Shown in pieces: positions 1-10,610 of a stretch of 33,604 bases of DNA (positions within the stretch are counted from its first letter, which is position 1; the number at the start of each line of letters is the position of its first letter). The position numbers were made by a program, and so were the translations under genes. The notes beneath the pieces are model-generated. The model did no database searches, had not been told where the DNA came from, and saw only the letters and a program-made list of their open reading frames with translations. Where the stretch lies: assembly GCA_000827495.1 (NCBI GenBank), contig KN817635.1:20770-54373 (forward strand), read 5' to 3'. The stretch comes from Hypholoma sublateritium FD-334 SS-4 (Eukaryota > Basidiomycota > Agaricomycetes > Agaricales > Strophariaceae).

Positions 1-620
1 GCTTGCTCAATATTCTCCACTTTTCCAGTGTGTTCAAAATGACGTAAATATGAAGTACCAAGACTACCAAGCTGTCCTGGAAGATTAGCATGGCCGGAAG
101 GAGTGCATTCAACAGCTTTTTGGAGATGGAAAATGGCTTGCTCAATATCCTCCACTTTTCTGGTATGTTCAAAATGACATAAATATGAAGTACCAAGATT
201 GCCAAGCCATTTTGGAAGATGAGCATGGCCAGAAGGAGTGCATTCAACAGCTTTTTGGAGATGGAAAATGGCTTGCTCAATATCCTCCACTTTTCTGGTA
301 TGTTCAAAACGACATAAATATGAAATACCAAGATCACCAATCCATTTTGGAAGATGAGCATGGCCAGAAGGAGTGCATTCAACAGCTTTTTGGTGATGGA
401 GGATGGCTTGCCCAATATTCTCCACTTTTCCAGTATGTTTAAAACGATGAAAATATGAATTGCCAAGATTACCAAGCCAGGTTGGAATGTCAGCATGGCC
501 AGAAGGAGTGTATTCAACAGCTTTTTGATGATGGAAGATGGCTTGCTCAATATCCTCCAATTTTCCAGTGTGTTCAAAATGATGTGAATATGAAATTCCA
601 AGATTGTTGTTAATTGTAGT
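1..620. repeat. 135-bp coding tandem repeat (about 4.6 copies)
   Basis: Unit starts at 1, 136, 271, 406 and 541, marked by GCTTGCTCAATATYCTCC, give an exact 135-bp period (45 codons) with no indels. Copies 1-4 are complete and the fifth ends near 600-620. All copies are free of stops on the minus strand in one frame. On the plus strand the same phase has stops at 88-90 and 439-441, so the coding strand is minus. Copies differ mostly by single bases, so the array is maintained or recently expanded in whole-repeat steps. Confidence 0.93.
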
Positions 621-1657
621 AAAGTAATCATGATCTGTTGAACACAACACCATTGCTTGTTGCCAGTGGAAAATTTTCTGAGTANTGTTTTCTATATTTC
701 TTGTCTTGGCANATTTGTCATCANCAGCTTGGGCCATATNNATTTCTTGTGACAGTANCCTTTNCTTGACAACATTGAACATGTCCNGTTNATTTACTTT
801 GTGATTATTTGTCAATAGATCTGTATATTTATNTCAATACAAATAATGNACAAACCTANNATAAATTTCATNTTTAATTCCTTGATATTGTCCTGTACTA
901 AACCAAAACCATACTTGGCTAACCCATCTGTGGTAAGCAATATTTTGAGTATATATAGAACAAAAAATAAGTTATTAGGCATACCTTCTTTCACAGATGT
1001 TATAGCAATAATTCCATTTGATTNGAAATAAAAAAATGCCTCATCACCACCATGTTCTGACTGGATAAAAAGTACTGTTTCATTTTCACTGTATTTGTTG
1101 TATTTATTAGTCTGATTAAGGACATTTTGCATTTTCAAATAACTTACATCTTGGTGAATACCTTTAATATCCATTTTATGCCAGAAGTAGGCACATGCTG
1201 CAGTATTTCAGAACTTTCATTCTAGGAAGATTTCAATGTTAGCTTGTTACTGAAATAATAAAGCAATAAACCTTCACATCTAAATTATATACTCAGCAAA
1301 TTTATCATTGACAAATGAAAATTACTTTACTTTTCAATAATTCTGTTTCACGTTGGCCTGTGCTTTCCAAAGGTCCTTTATGTTTTTCCAAAGTCACAAT
1401 ATTTCCTAAAAGTGACAATAATTCAAATCAATGTCTCTGTTAGTTAAATTTGAAATACACAGGATGTATGACATACTTGAACTTTCACCAGTCAGTAACT
1501 TTGGCTTGAGGATTGCTTCATCTAACCCTGGAATTGGGGCATCCTGGTGCCCATTACTAGTTGCATATTCACCAAGAGGTGCCTGATCTTGACTATGGGA
1601 AATGGAGTTTGCACTTTCAACATTATTGGTATGCTGGAAGGAAGTTATTTCAGACAT
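1..1657 (-). CDS. TPR-array protein (CHAT/TPR-type), 5' part, runs off left edge
   Basis: The minus strand of 1-680 is open throughout and encodes 45-residue tetratricopeptide-type repeats with the core LGNLGTSYLCHFEHT, followed by an ED(I)EQA..LQKAVECTPSGH helix. This matches the TPR arrays of basidiomycete CHAT/TPR proteins, which act as protein-interaction scaffolds. The catalytic or CHAT end would lie left of base 1 and is not visible. The frame stays open back to about 833 through a less repetitive first repeat. Proposed upstream exons start at an ATG at 1657-1655 (MSEITSFQHTNN...). They are joined by introns at 1406-1476 (71 nt), 1112-1161 (50 nt) and 928-984 (57 nt), each GT-AG and of fungal size. 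The splice between about 860 and 820 is unresolved because of several N bases. The TPR assignment is firm. The upstream exons are inference from splice sites and open frames only. Confidence 0.72.
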
Positions 1658-2397
1658 TGATAAATTGGATAGTATGTAGACAATGTGCTTGGATGTTCAA
1701 TCTGCTAAGAGCAAGTCAAAGGGGGGAAATGGTGCTAGATGCATATTTCATCCTTATAAACCACAGAAATGCACTGCAAACTGGATACAGCAGATTGTCT
1801 ATGTGGCTTAGATCTGAGATGCACAGACAGACTGTCAGAAACTGCTGTGCATGAACCATGGTTTATAAAAGCTCTGTATCTATTTTAATTTTACAATTAA
1901 ACCAACCCATGTAAGTGGCATTATGATCACATAGCCCATGCATGCATGGCCTTTTTGCAACATCATAAAATTTGGGATGGTGTGCCATGTACACCATTTG
2001 TACAAGTTCCAAATAATCCAATATGCTAAGTTGATCAAACTTCGAAGTATGGTATAAGTATACACCTTTTTCATGTCATATGTCTAACTTGTCCTGGGCC
2101 TCAGCGGTCAGTTGACAGACAGGGATATATGTACAGGTATTGCTATAATGGCCTGCTACAGCTTACGCAAAAATTTCTTAACTTGTGCAGCAGATCCGAG
2201 ATTGAACCAATCCGGTGTTAACAGCCCAAATTCAGCGCAAAGCGAGGCATCATAAAAAAATTGTGTCTAAAGCCAGACTGATCGCCCAAGTAGAGCGCTC
2301 CTTGACACTGCATTTTTCCAAGCTGAATAGAGTACTGCATTTGTAGCAGGAGTCATCAAGTACGAGTAAGTACACCTGTAGTTCGACACAGCATCTC
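1658..2397. other. AT-rich intergenic stretch, no gene seen
   Basis: No reading frame here resembles a known family or shows the G/C third-position bias of the real exons in this window. It lies upstream of the start proposed for the TPR gene and so should hold its promoter. I see no convincing core element. Base composition changes sharply to GC-rich near 2400. Confidence 0.5.
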
Positions 2398-2690
2398 TTG
2401 TTTGACAGATTCCCGGGTACCTCCCTGCAGAAGCTGACCACGCCCCTCAGTATCGCTGCACCCGTACCCGCCCCGTTCGCCATACCCCNGCTCGGAGCTC
2501 CGCATTTGTTCTTGCCACCAGCAGTGAGCACTACGGATGCCTATGAATCGATCATTTGGGCCACGATATTCACACGGCCTCTTGTCTGTCGACGACGACG
2601 ACGACACCTCCCAGCCTTACTGACCTGGCCACTGATCCCGCAGACGCTGTCCACGTCGTCGCCTCGCTTGCCATGGCTGCCCCGCCGTCG
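2398..2690. repeat. Diverged duplication, copy 1 (partner 3280-3600)
   Basis: Shared landmarks in the same order in both copies are: TTGTTTGAY..TGYTGG/GGGTACC, CTGCAGAAG.., GCTGCACCCG, GAGCACT, AATCGATCAT-TTGGGCC, CACGGCCTC, GACGACGACGAC, and CGCCTCGCTTGCCATGGCTG. Orientation is direct and spacing about 890 bp. Small indels differ between copies, so it does not behave as an active coding unit. Function is unknown. Confidence 0.7.
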
Positions 2691-3279
2691 GTCAGTGTCG
2701 CCTGGCTGAAAGCGTGACGATGAGCGTCGGCCGCCCCGAGAATCGCGCCAGCGTCTACATGTCAAGTCACATAACGATCTTTAGGGCATCCCGCCGCATG
2801 CCAGCTGCGGCGCTCCGGGCGCTAGCGCGCTTCCATCGCCGGACCGTCAGAAAGGCGCTTGTATGGCATCGTTGATTTCCACTCTAGGTGCGCCGGCTCT
2901 TGCCTCCCCGCGCAATCATCCGCGCCGTCCCACGGAGCCGCCCGCCCTCGCTACATTCACGTTTCTCCCGCATCCCCCCATCTGCGAAGTACACCCGGCC
3001 TCGCCGCTGCCGCTCCGATGCTTCCTCCAGACCCGCGATCTCTGCGTCGAAGAATGACGCGGCTTGCGCCAGCACTCCCTGCGCCGCGTGCGGCTCCCTC
3101 GGCTGCATCTGCCCATCCCACGTCCGCCGGTCGCGTCCCCCTATGCAGTCCCGCCCCTTTCTCGCCCACACCCCTCCGTGTCCACGCCTGCAGCAGTGCC
3201 GAGAACACACTCTGTGCTCTCTGTTTCCTCTGCGTGTACGCATGTAGCACGACCGTCCGGCGTCGACACAGCGTCCTTC

Positions 3280-3600
3280 GTTTGATCTGTTGGGCCCGTA
3301 CCCGCCGACCCCGCAGAAGTACACGCCGCGCGGCATTGCTGCACCCGCCCCCAACCCCGTCGCCGATCGCCTGTTCTGAGCCCCATACGTACATCCGCCG
3401 CGAGCACTGCCGACGCTCGTAAATCGATCATATTTGGGCCGCGACATTCGCACGGCCTCCTGTTTGTTGACGACGACGACAATGAGGCTCGGGCGCCGTC
3501 CTCGCAGCGTACGTCCTGCCTGACGCCTCCCAAGTCGCCGACGTGCCCACCGATCTCGCAGGCCCTGTCCACGTCTCCGCCTCGCTTGCCATGGCTGCAT
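3280..3600. repeat. Diverged duplication, copy 2 (partner 2398-2690)
   Basis: This is the direct-orientation partner of 2398-2690. It is slightly longer because of an extra stretch (about 3483-3535) between the GACGACGACGAC tract and the CGCCTCGCTTGCCATGGCTG landmark. The CGATCATATTTGGGCC and CACGGCCTCCTGT blocks are best conserved. Confidence 0.7.
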
Positions 3601-4059
3601 TCATCCCTGCTCACCGCCACCTGTGCTAACTCCCAGACTTTCCCTCGCCGAGAGCACCGTCGACGCCACTGGTCTGCCCTGTGCTTCCACCTGGGAAACC
3701 CTCCGTGCACCCGAAGCTCTGCCATCCACAGCCTGCCCGCCTCCACTCACAGCCCAGCCCCGTGCCCCTGTTTCCTGTGCCCTCCGTTTCCTCGCATTCA
3801 AGCATCGTCAGATCCGTCCCGCGCTTTGCGGCGTCCCGCATGGTCGGCCGATTAATTCGCCTTACGTAGTGAGAGCTCTGCTTGGGAGTTCGATTTACAC
3901 GATCGCTCTGTTCGACGTCGTACGCCCGTCTTTTCCTTAGCTGAGCTGTACTAATCCAAACGACAGCACAACCATGCTCTACAGCTGTGCACTGTCACTG
4001 CTGCATAGTGGTCCGACGTCGTCGCGGCATACCCTCCTCCGCCCCGTCCTGTATACCCA

Positions 4060-4260
4060 TATACCTTGTATTCGGGTACGCCGCTCTTTCGCTGTCCGCC
4101 TCGAACTGGTAGCACCCACGCTGACACTTTGCACAAGCTCGATTTTCATTAAGTGCGCGCCCATCGCCGTGCAGAGTCTGCACGCGTCTCCTCTCCAGCG
4201 CAGGTGACGTGTCTCCTCCCCGTGCATGGCCCGCCGCCTGCGTCCGCGAGGCCTACGTTG
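4060..4260. repeat. Dispersed repeat, copy 1 (partner about 8690-8860)
   Basis: Shared ordered blocks are CGGGTACGYCG, CTGRTAGCACSCACGCTGAC, and CTCCCCGTGCATG followed by a GCCGCC-rich stretch. They are separated by spacers of differing length. Both copies lie in GC-rich non-coding DNA. No terminal repeats or target duplications were recognised. Confidence 0.55.
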
Positions 4261-4299
4261 GCTCTATTTTGACAGAACAGGAGCACCAGTGCAATCGCC

Positions 4300-6170
4300 A
4301 CTAAGATGGCAGGTCACCACGTTCCGCGCAGATGACGTCCCTCGCCAATCTTTGTAACGATGTGGGCATTGAGGCGCCGCTGGGGTGTTCGACGCTTCAA
4401 CTTCGAGCACCTCGTCCATTTCCAATGGACTCATACGTGCAGATTTCCCGGGGAAATAACCAACACCTCATCTGGGATACAACGCATTGGGAGAGCTCCC
4501 AGAAAACTTCGCGTCGATTGCGGGCGAGAGGCCGGAACGAAGGTGATGGCGCACGACCTCAAACTCCATTTTTCTCGACGATGTATGTATGCCGATTGTT
4601 GAATAAACAATGCAGTTTGCGCGGAAATTGATGACGTGTCGTCTTGGGTCTGCAGCTGCTTCCGGGGCGTATTCGGCGCGCTCGAACTTGCACGGCCATG
4701 TTGCGTTACATCTGCGATCGATGCGAGATGACAGAACATTCGCTCGAGAATACGGCAGTACTTATCTGTTGCGGAGCGTGGAAAGAAGGTGATACGGAAG
4801 CAGCGCCGTACTAGACGATTACATTACCGCGTACGCAGACGGATCGACGGTCCAGATCGTATTACATCGGCGTTCGATCTAAAGTGTCTCAACGTGGCAG
4901 ATAACGCAGCTCGGGAAGACCGGTGCATACCGTAGGAATATCATGATATTCATCGAGGACTCGAGATGCGCATTGAACTGGCGACAACGGTCCTTGTGGG
5001 ACTTGGGTGCTATGTAATATATCCACGCGCTTTTCGCGCCGAAAATCCATGGAATTGACATTACGAGCAGCGAATTCTACATACATAACGGAGCTCCTGA
5101 ACCTCTTCGAAACGACCCCGCTTCTGATTGGTAAACTGGACTGCCGATGAGTGCAGGTCATTTCCAGACGCTGGGGCAGCTTACCCTCATTCTTGATCCA
5201 CTTGGGCTACATCCAGCAGGCAAATATTTCGAGAGGAAAATATTATGACATAGCGTTGGCGCGGCGAATGTAGAAGCAACGAAGCACGACTGTCGGGCGA
5301 TGCGCCGTGCGCCGCGCGCATAGATACTACAGAGTCGCGGGAAGTACACGTGGCGCGGGGTGAGCAGGAAGGGCCGCCCGGGCACGCACGCTGCGTATAC
5401 GAGCGTCGCCCCCCGACTGCATGTTCGAGCTCGAATGGCGTGTATAGCGCATGCGAGGCGCGCTCGGGCTTTCATTTTGAATCAGGAGGATGGTACAGGG
5501 AACTACGAACAGCGAGCGGATGCGGACAGAGACGTGACGCCGAAAGAGGTGGGTTAGCACGCGGACGGATAGGCGGGGTAGGCGGTGCGGTGGATGCGCC
5601 GAGGAGGCGACGCGTGAATAATGGATCGAGCTGAGCCGCGTGGGCGAGGGTGCGGATAGCGCTAGAGACGTTGGTGAGCGAGTATGATGGATGGCGGGAG
5701 AGGTATGGGAATCGGAGCGACTCATCGTGATTTTCGGGGGCGTCAGGGCGTACACACGTACGCTCGTTGCAACACGAGGACGGGAAGACTTGAGACACAC
5801 GCGTGCGGTGTGTATACGGGAGCGATGCACGAGGCCGAGGAACGATGGGAGCGCCGGGAGCCTGCTCGGGGACGTACGGTACTCGGGCGGTATATGACAT
5901 GCGGTGCCCTGCTGAAGCGGTGTGGGCGGGTAATTCAGGTGTGCATGTGAAGATTTGCAGTGGCACTCGAGGCGCTTGTGATTTGCAGCATCGCGTTCTT
6001 CAGTGTTCACAGAGTGCGAGCTCGCTGCTGCAGTCTTGAGGGACTCGGATACGCGTAAGTAGCAAGACTTTAATAGCGCGCTGTATACGGCTTTATAGAA
6101 CAAAAAAGACATTGAATTAGAGTAACAATTCTTCGGGAAATATGGAGTACTCAGCGTAGGTTTTCGTGCG
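4300..6170. other. No recognisable gene
   Basis: Open frames occur on both strands, and a very long minus-strand frame runs through 5327-6598. The part downstream of about 6230 on the minus strand has no domain, no helix-forming pattern and poor third-position bias. I see no tRNA-like fold or repeat here. Remains of unrecognised genes cannot be excluded. Confidence 0.45.
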
Positions 6171-6229
6171 AGATCAAAGAATTGTGGGGGTGCAACGTTG
6201 TGCACCAAGGATAGAAATATGTTGATGGG

Positions 6230-6990
6230 AAGGGGAGCGACGCCGGTGATGCGGGGAGGTGAGAGGGGAGGCGGGGAGGAGCGCACGCCCCGGCGCGGCG
6301 TGCAGCGTGGTGAGGCGCGGGAGGAGCGTCGGCGCGGCGAGCTGCACCGCGAGGGCACTTGGCGGGGCGCGCGGGCAGAGCGCGGGCACACGTGGGGCTC
6401 GGCCTCCACGGGGAGGTGCGCGCTCGAGCGCGCGGCGGCGGGCACGGGTGCGGGGTCGGCGAGGAACGGCAGGCGCAGAGCGACGACGTTCGTCTGCCCG
6501 TCGAGCCACGCGAGGAGCGCGCGCAGACCGAAAGCAGAGTGGCGGGCGAGCAGCGCGGGCTCGAACGCGGGGAGCGTGAGGACGCGCAGGGCGCTCATGC
6601 GCGAGAGGGCGCCGGCGAGCGCGGCGGTGAGGCGGGCGGAGTGTTCGTCGGGCGGGGCGGTGCCGGCGGGGACGAAGAAGGGGGGCAGGTGAAGGCGGCG
6701 ACGAGCGCGGGGAGGGGGGCAAGCAGCTGTTCGGCGTGTGCCGGCGGGGGGGCGTCGAGGTTGGGAATGCGGATGTCGTCGCGGAGGCGTACGATGGGCG
6801 CCGCGGGGCGCACGCCAGCGCAGCGCTGACGAGGGCGAGCTTCGGCGGCGCGGGCTTCTTGCGTGGGAGGAAGATCGACGAGACGCGGCGGATGATCCCA
6901 GCGCTGCCCACGGCGGTGCTCTTCTCGTCGGCGCGCTGGCGCTGGAGGAAGCGCGTCCGCGCCATCTGCCGCTTCGACGACGAGCAGGCG
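6230..6990 (-). pseudogene. Decayed LRR / F-box-like gene
   Basis: Consecutive minus-strand segments in different frames each show strong G/C third positions and leucine-rich content: about 6965-6815 (basic start, MARTRFLQRQRADEK), 6815-6685 (IRIPNLDAPPP...LLAPLPALVAAF), 6680-6440 (LPPFF...MSALRVLTLPAF...LRALLAWLDGQ) and 6360-6260 (LAVQLAAPTLLPRLTTL). Moving between them needs frameshifts near 6810, 6680 (at a G run) and 6400, so the gene is broken or carries sequencing indels. The leucine spacing and the LPRLTTLHAAP-like block resemble the LRR part of basidiomycete F-box proteins, which recruit substrates to SCF ubiquitin ligases. No F-box is visible. The family call is tentative; the frame breaks are seen directly. 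Confidence 0.4.
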
Positions 6991-7332
6991 CCTCAGTTGG
7001 CGAGCGGGATGGGGGTGGACGAGTTCAAATTAGAGGCCGAGTGCTTCTGACTGATCGCGTCATCATGCTAGTCGGCGCTAGCCAATAGAAGTCACGATTT
7101 CGGATTAGCGCAGGAGAATTTGGCAGCCGCAGTTCGAACTTCGCGAGCACAACTAATTAAATGCTTCGGGCTGTTGAATCCTTAGCTAGAGGTTTTGAAG
7201 CATCGTTTATACTCTACGGTTGGCGAACCGTGTAGTGGAGTGTAATAGCCAGAGGCTGCCATCCGATTGGGCGTCGTATAGGCTTGCTAAAATTATGATT
7301 ATCCAGTTTCCTGCAGCACGACTGACTCCAAG

Positions 7333-7910
7333 TTATTCAGGAATGCCATCCCAGCGATACAAAAGGTTGCAAGCGCGCCAAATATATACCAAAGACCAAC
7401 CAACGACAGCTATAATCAACCCCCCCACATAGGCTGGCAATTGGCTCAGGAATCTTGCCCTTCGATATGTCATCGAATACAGTTGATCTTCAAGTTGATC
7501 GTCGAGACAGGTGGTAAACGTCAGTACAGGAGGAAAACCTGCACTTGCGCATGTCACCTGCTCAAAAAACAGCAAACGGCGGCCCAACACCCGCCTTCCA
7601 CGCCCCACGGCCCCCCGTGCCCGCGCGCCCCCCTCGGCGTGCCCGCCGTCTTCTCCCCCCTCGCGCTTTCCAGATACCTGCGGAATCTGCGCAGGCCCGG
7701 AACCTGCACCCCGCGCGTGGCTTTGCGGACCATGAACCAGCCCGGCTGCGCGCGCACCGTGTCCCGCGCCGCGCCCTCCGCAGCGGTAGCCACATGCCCC
7801 GCGACAACAACACACGCGCAGCTCGCCAGGTCGTCCACGAGTAGAAGGTCGACGTCGCAGAACCCCACGGGGAGGCGGGCGAGGCTGAGCGAGAATTTGT
7901 ACGTAGGCTT
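7333..7910 (-). CDS. Unknown protein with C-terminal membrane segment
   Basis: Between about 7905 and 7560 one minus-strand frame (TYKFSLSLARLPVGF..., VDLLLVDDLASCACVVVAGH, ...GWFMVRKATRG) has the G/C third-position bias of genuine exons. The frame closes near 7556, just after an AG|GTGACATG donor-like site. A second segment at about 7480-7333 encodes a hydrophobic stretch (YVGGLIIAVVGWSLVYIW) and ends at a TAA, giving a membrane-anchored C-terminus if the two are spliced. The exact acceptor could not be fixed in phase, and no ATG is clear upstream. An acceptor-like GTGTAG lies near 7913. I do not recognise the family. Either an unknown gene or a partly decayed one is possible. Confidence 0.4.
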
Positions 7911-7995
7911 CTACACCGTCCGCGTGACTACCTGCAAGCGCCCACGCATTGACCTCCTTGCATGTTCCCTCCACATCCAGTATTGCCAACGCCAT

Positions 7996-9600
7996 CAGCC
8001 CTGGGCTCTGCCGCTTCCCGCAGGCCCCCGCTTGCGAGTTACGAACCTAGCGACTTCTGCATGTAGGTCCGCAGATGCAGGTGAGTTCACCTAATACGTA
8101 CACCTCTCATGCTTTCTGAAGCATGCGGGACGCAGGCTGCTCGAGCTTGGGCACAAGGTCGCTGTCACGCAGGTGCGGATGGCTTATCGTCATCTCTCCA
8201 CTGAAAAACGAACTGATCTAGCGCGCACGCAGATCTTTTGCTACAGCTCGTACCGCGTCCTCGCGCGCCGCCGTTCAGCGCGTACTTGCGTGTGCACGCG
8301 TGAGCCCGGGCGCTACTCGCTGTCTGGACTCTGCGTGAAAATCAACGTCATCATCCCCGTCGCGTGCTTTCTTCCCGCAACGCGTACGCTCGGACCCGCG
8401 CGGACGACGCATATATTCGGCTGTCTCATTGTGTTTCGCGCTGTTCGGACATGGCTACGACGTGCTACGGCGCACCTAGTTCGTCGTTAATTTTAATGTA
8501 AAAGTTGGCGCGATAGTTGTGTAAGCCCTCTTTTTATATATCTGAAGTATGCTGACGTTCATGCAAAGTAAAGCCCATTTACTATATGCGCTGTGTCTGT
8601 TACCTGCTTCGGAAGCCTTATCTTCTCAGTGGTCGTCCTCACACCGCGCCATCCTTCTCAAGTATGCGCAATCCTCTTTCTCGGGAAAGGCGCGCTCTGT
8701 CGCCGGGTACGTCGTTCCCGTTTCAAGCTGATAGCACGCACGCTGACTGCAGACACAGATTAAGCTGTCGCGCGACTCTGCGAGACGTACTGCGCACCCA
8801 CCTCCCTCCCCGTGCATGTCTCGTCGCCGCCACTTGGCCTACATCCCCCGCATTTCCGCTAGCACGGGAGCAATCGCTCTTGTTCGGCGTGGATCACTAT
8901 GCAGCGCTGCACTGCATTATTCGCGCGCCTATCTCTTCCTGCACCGCCGCTTCGTCCTCGCGGGCCTGCTATCGAGTGACTTTAGACAAGCCACGGGGGG
9001 GAGCAGCACCACGTATTATGCGCATGTGGTCGCTGGCGCCGCCGGACCCGCTTTCCTGGCTTACAGTCCAGGCGCAGTTCGACATTCCGCCTCTCGAAAA
9101 AAGCGCCTTACTGGTAAGCGATCTTAAGTCCCTTTATGCCTTCACGCCGGGATCCAATGCTCGGACACGTGTCCCCAACCGTCATACTGTGGGTTGCAAA
9201 TAAACGACGTTTCGGGGAGGGTGGCAGCCCGATCGTGGGCGAGAAAGCACTGATCTTACTGAAGTCACCCCACCTCTACTGCTCGTCAACCAAGCGTACG
9301 TGATAATATCACGGGCGTAGACGTGGAAGACGGCCATTTGATCTCCCTCCGCCAATGCAGAGTTACAGGACCTCGTCATTTCTTTTTCGGGCCGGCTCGA
9401 CCTGGAGTGCGCAAAATGCTACTTGACCTGATGCGCAGGCTGGCCCGGAGGTGCGTCACAAGGCCGTCGCTCTGCCGAGCGACTGCCATCGTGGGCACTA
9501 TCGCCCCGCTCCTATGTAGAGGTGGACGTTCTCCCAGACCCCGACCCGCACCACAACCGCAATTCAGGCCGTGAATAATGTAGAGTTCGCATAGAGAAAC
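7996..9600. other. GC-rich stretch without a supported gene
   Basis: The stretch contains the second copy of the 4060-4260 repeat at about 8690-8860. Remaining frames on both strands lack domains and consistent codon bias. An AT-rich dip near 8490-8560 is the only compositional break. Nothing else is supported. Confidence 0.45.
8690..8860. repeat. Dispersed repeat, copy 2 (partner 4060-4260)
   Basis: Direct-orientation partner of 4060-4260, sharing CGGGTACGTCG, the CTGATAGCACGCACGCTGAC block and CTCCCCGTGCATG. Spacing between blocks differs by tens of bases, so the copies are old. Confidence 0.55.
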
Positions 9601-9846
9601 ATGTTTTATTCCGTTAACAGTGCGCCGATATCTGTCGCGCTCGCACAGATCCCATCCCAGTACTTATCGTATCCAGTACTCACAGAATCCGTTGGCGCAT
9701 GCATACGAGTGTCGAGGCATCGGCATCACCGCCTCGTCGGTTCCTGGTTCATCTGCACTGAGATATGTGCTTTCTTGGTACTTCGATGTTGATACAAGAT
9801 ATAAAAACTGTGGTTTTCCTCAGCCCTGTTGGAACGAGTACATTAT

Positions 9847-10610
9847 CTACGTTATTAGCTTTAGTTCGCGGAGATATATCTGTAATAATATGTCTTGTAC
9901 TGCGCTAAGCATGACTGGATTTGGTGTCATCGCCAGCGGTATTGAGCCGTGGAATGAGCCACTCACACTTGACTTGTTGCATATCCATTTTGCTGGTAAA
10001 ATGTGTGTAAATTTGTACCTTCGATATTCGCTCCTGTTTACGGACAAGAAGCGGTTCAAAAAATAATCACAGACTGAATCGTAGGTCTGTCCACTGTAAT
10101 CTGGGCAGTAATTTTCAAGAGGGGCGCGGGTCAGCTTGTCGGCGAATTCATCCGTGTCGAAGAACACGATCTATGGTGTCATTGAGTACAATAAACTGGT
10201 TGAACGTCATACAATGCTTGCCTTGGACAATCCTTCGAATTCTCCTGTGTTACATACAGTATCAAACATGTCAATTGCATCCTCGATGTAGTTCTAATTC
10301 CCAGTTAGACACCAAAAACACTGGCTAAATGGATCATTTGACGTACACTGCTCGATTCTTCCGGATCGTGGTCATACCTACTCAAGTCGACAAGGAACAA
10401 CACAGCTTTCATGCCTTCGACGTGGTGGATCCACTTTCGCCACCCGTGCCACTGGCCACTCATATTGCACAGGCGGTACGTTATCTCCCCCACTCTGAAT
10501 GTAGGCGGCCAGTCTCCTGGACTTTGCGCCCGCACTCAGAGGATGTCTTTGTCGGAGGGTAGATAATCAGGGTCTGATTTGCGGAATATCACATCGAACG
10601 TGTGGGCCCT
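9847..10610 (-). pseudogene. G-protein alpha subunit, degenerate C-terminal half
   Basis: The minus strand reads the second half of a heterotrimeric G-alpha. Exon about 10609-10347 has DPDYLPSDKDIL, then FRVGEITYRL..SGQ..WRKWIHHVEG and AVLFLVDLSRYD. Exon 10293-10222 has EDAIDMFDTVCNT. Exon 10170-9847 has DEFADKLTRAPLENY and FLSVNRSE, ending with ILLQIYLRELKLI, the classic receptor-contact tail. Intron 10294-10346 is GT-AG (53 nt) with a CTAAC branch-like site. Intron 10171-10221 (51 nt) starts GC. Lesions are an in-frame TGA at 10536-10538 where the family has Arg, and a 1-nt shift before the last block. The G3 box DVGGQ is NMSGQ, the G4 box NKxD is FDTD, and the switch I TTGI is absent. The P-loop half was not found. 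It is therefore not a working GTPase as read. Confidence 0.8.

Larger units (their letters stand above)
2700..4300. other. GC-rich low-information block, no gene supported
   Basis: Several long frames are open on both strands at once, as expected from GC-rich composition. None shows a domain, a consistent codon bias or plausible splice structure. The block contains the second copy of the 2398-2690 duplication (3280-3600) and a segment at 4060-4260 that recurs near 8690-8860. It is best described as diverged repeats. Confidence 0.5.

Noticed and set aside
185..442. Plus-strand protein repeat (MKYQD...)
   Set aside because: The plus strand has stops in neighbouring copies, while the minus strand is open in all copies and reads recognisable TPR text.
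2859..3600. Overlapping long frames on both strands
   Set aside because: GC-rich composition keeps stops rare on both strands. The segment is partly a duplicate whose indels do not preserve frame.
5327..6598. 423-codon minus-strand open frame
   Set aside because: Only its first part (about 6598-6440) has coding-like bias and it continues a frameshifted LRR-like remnant. The rest is low-complexity Ser/Pro/Arg text without bias.
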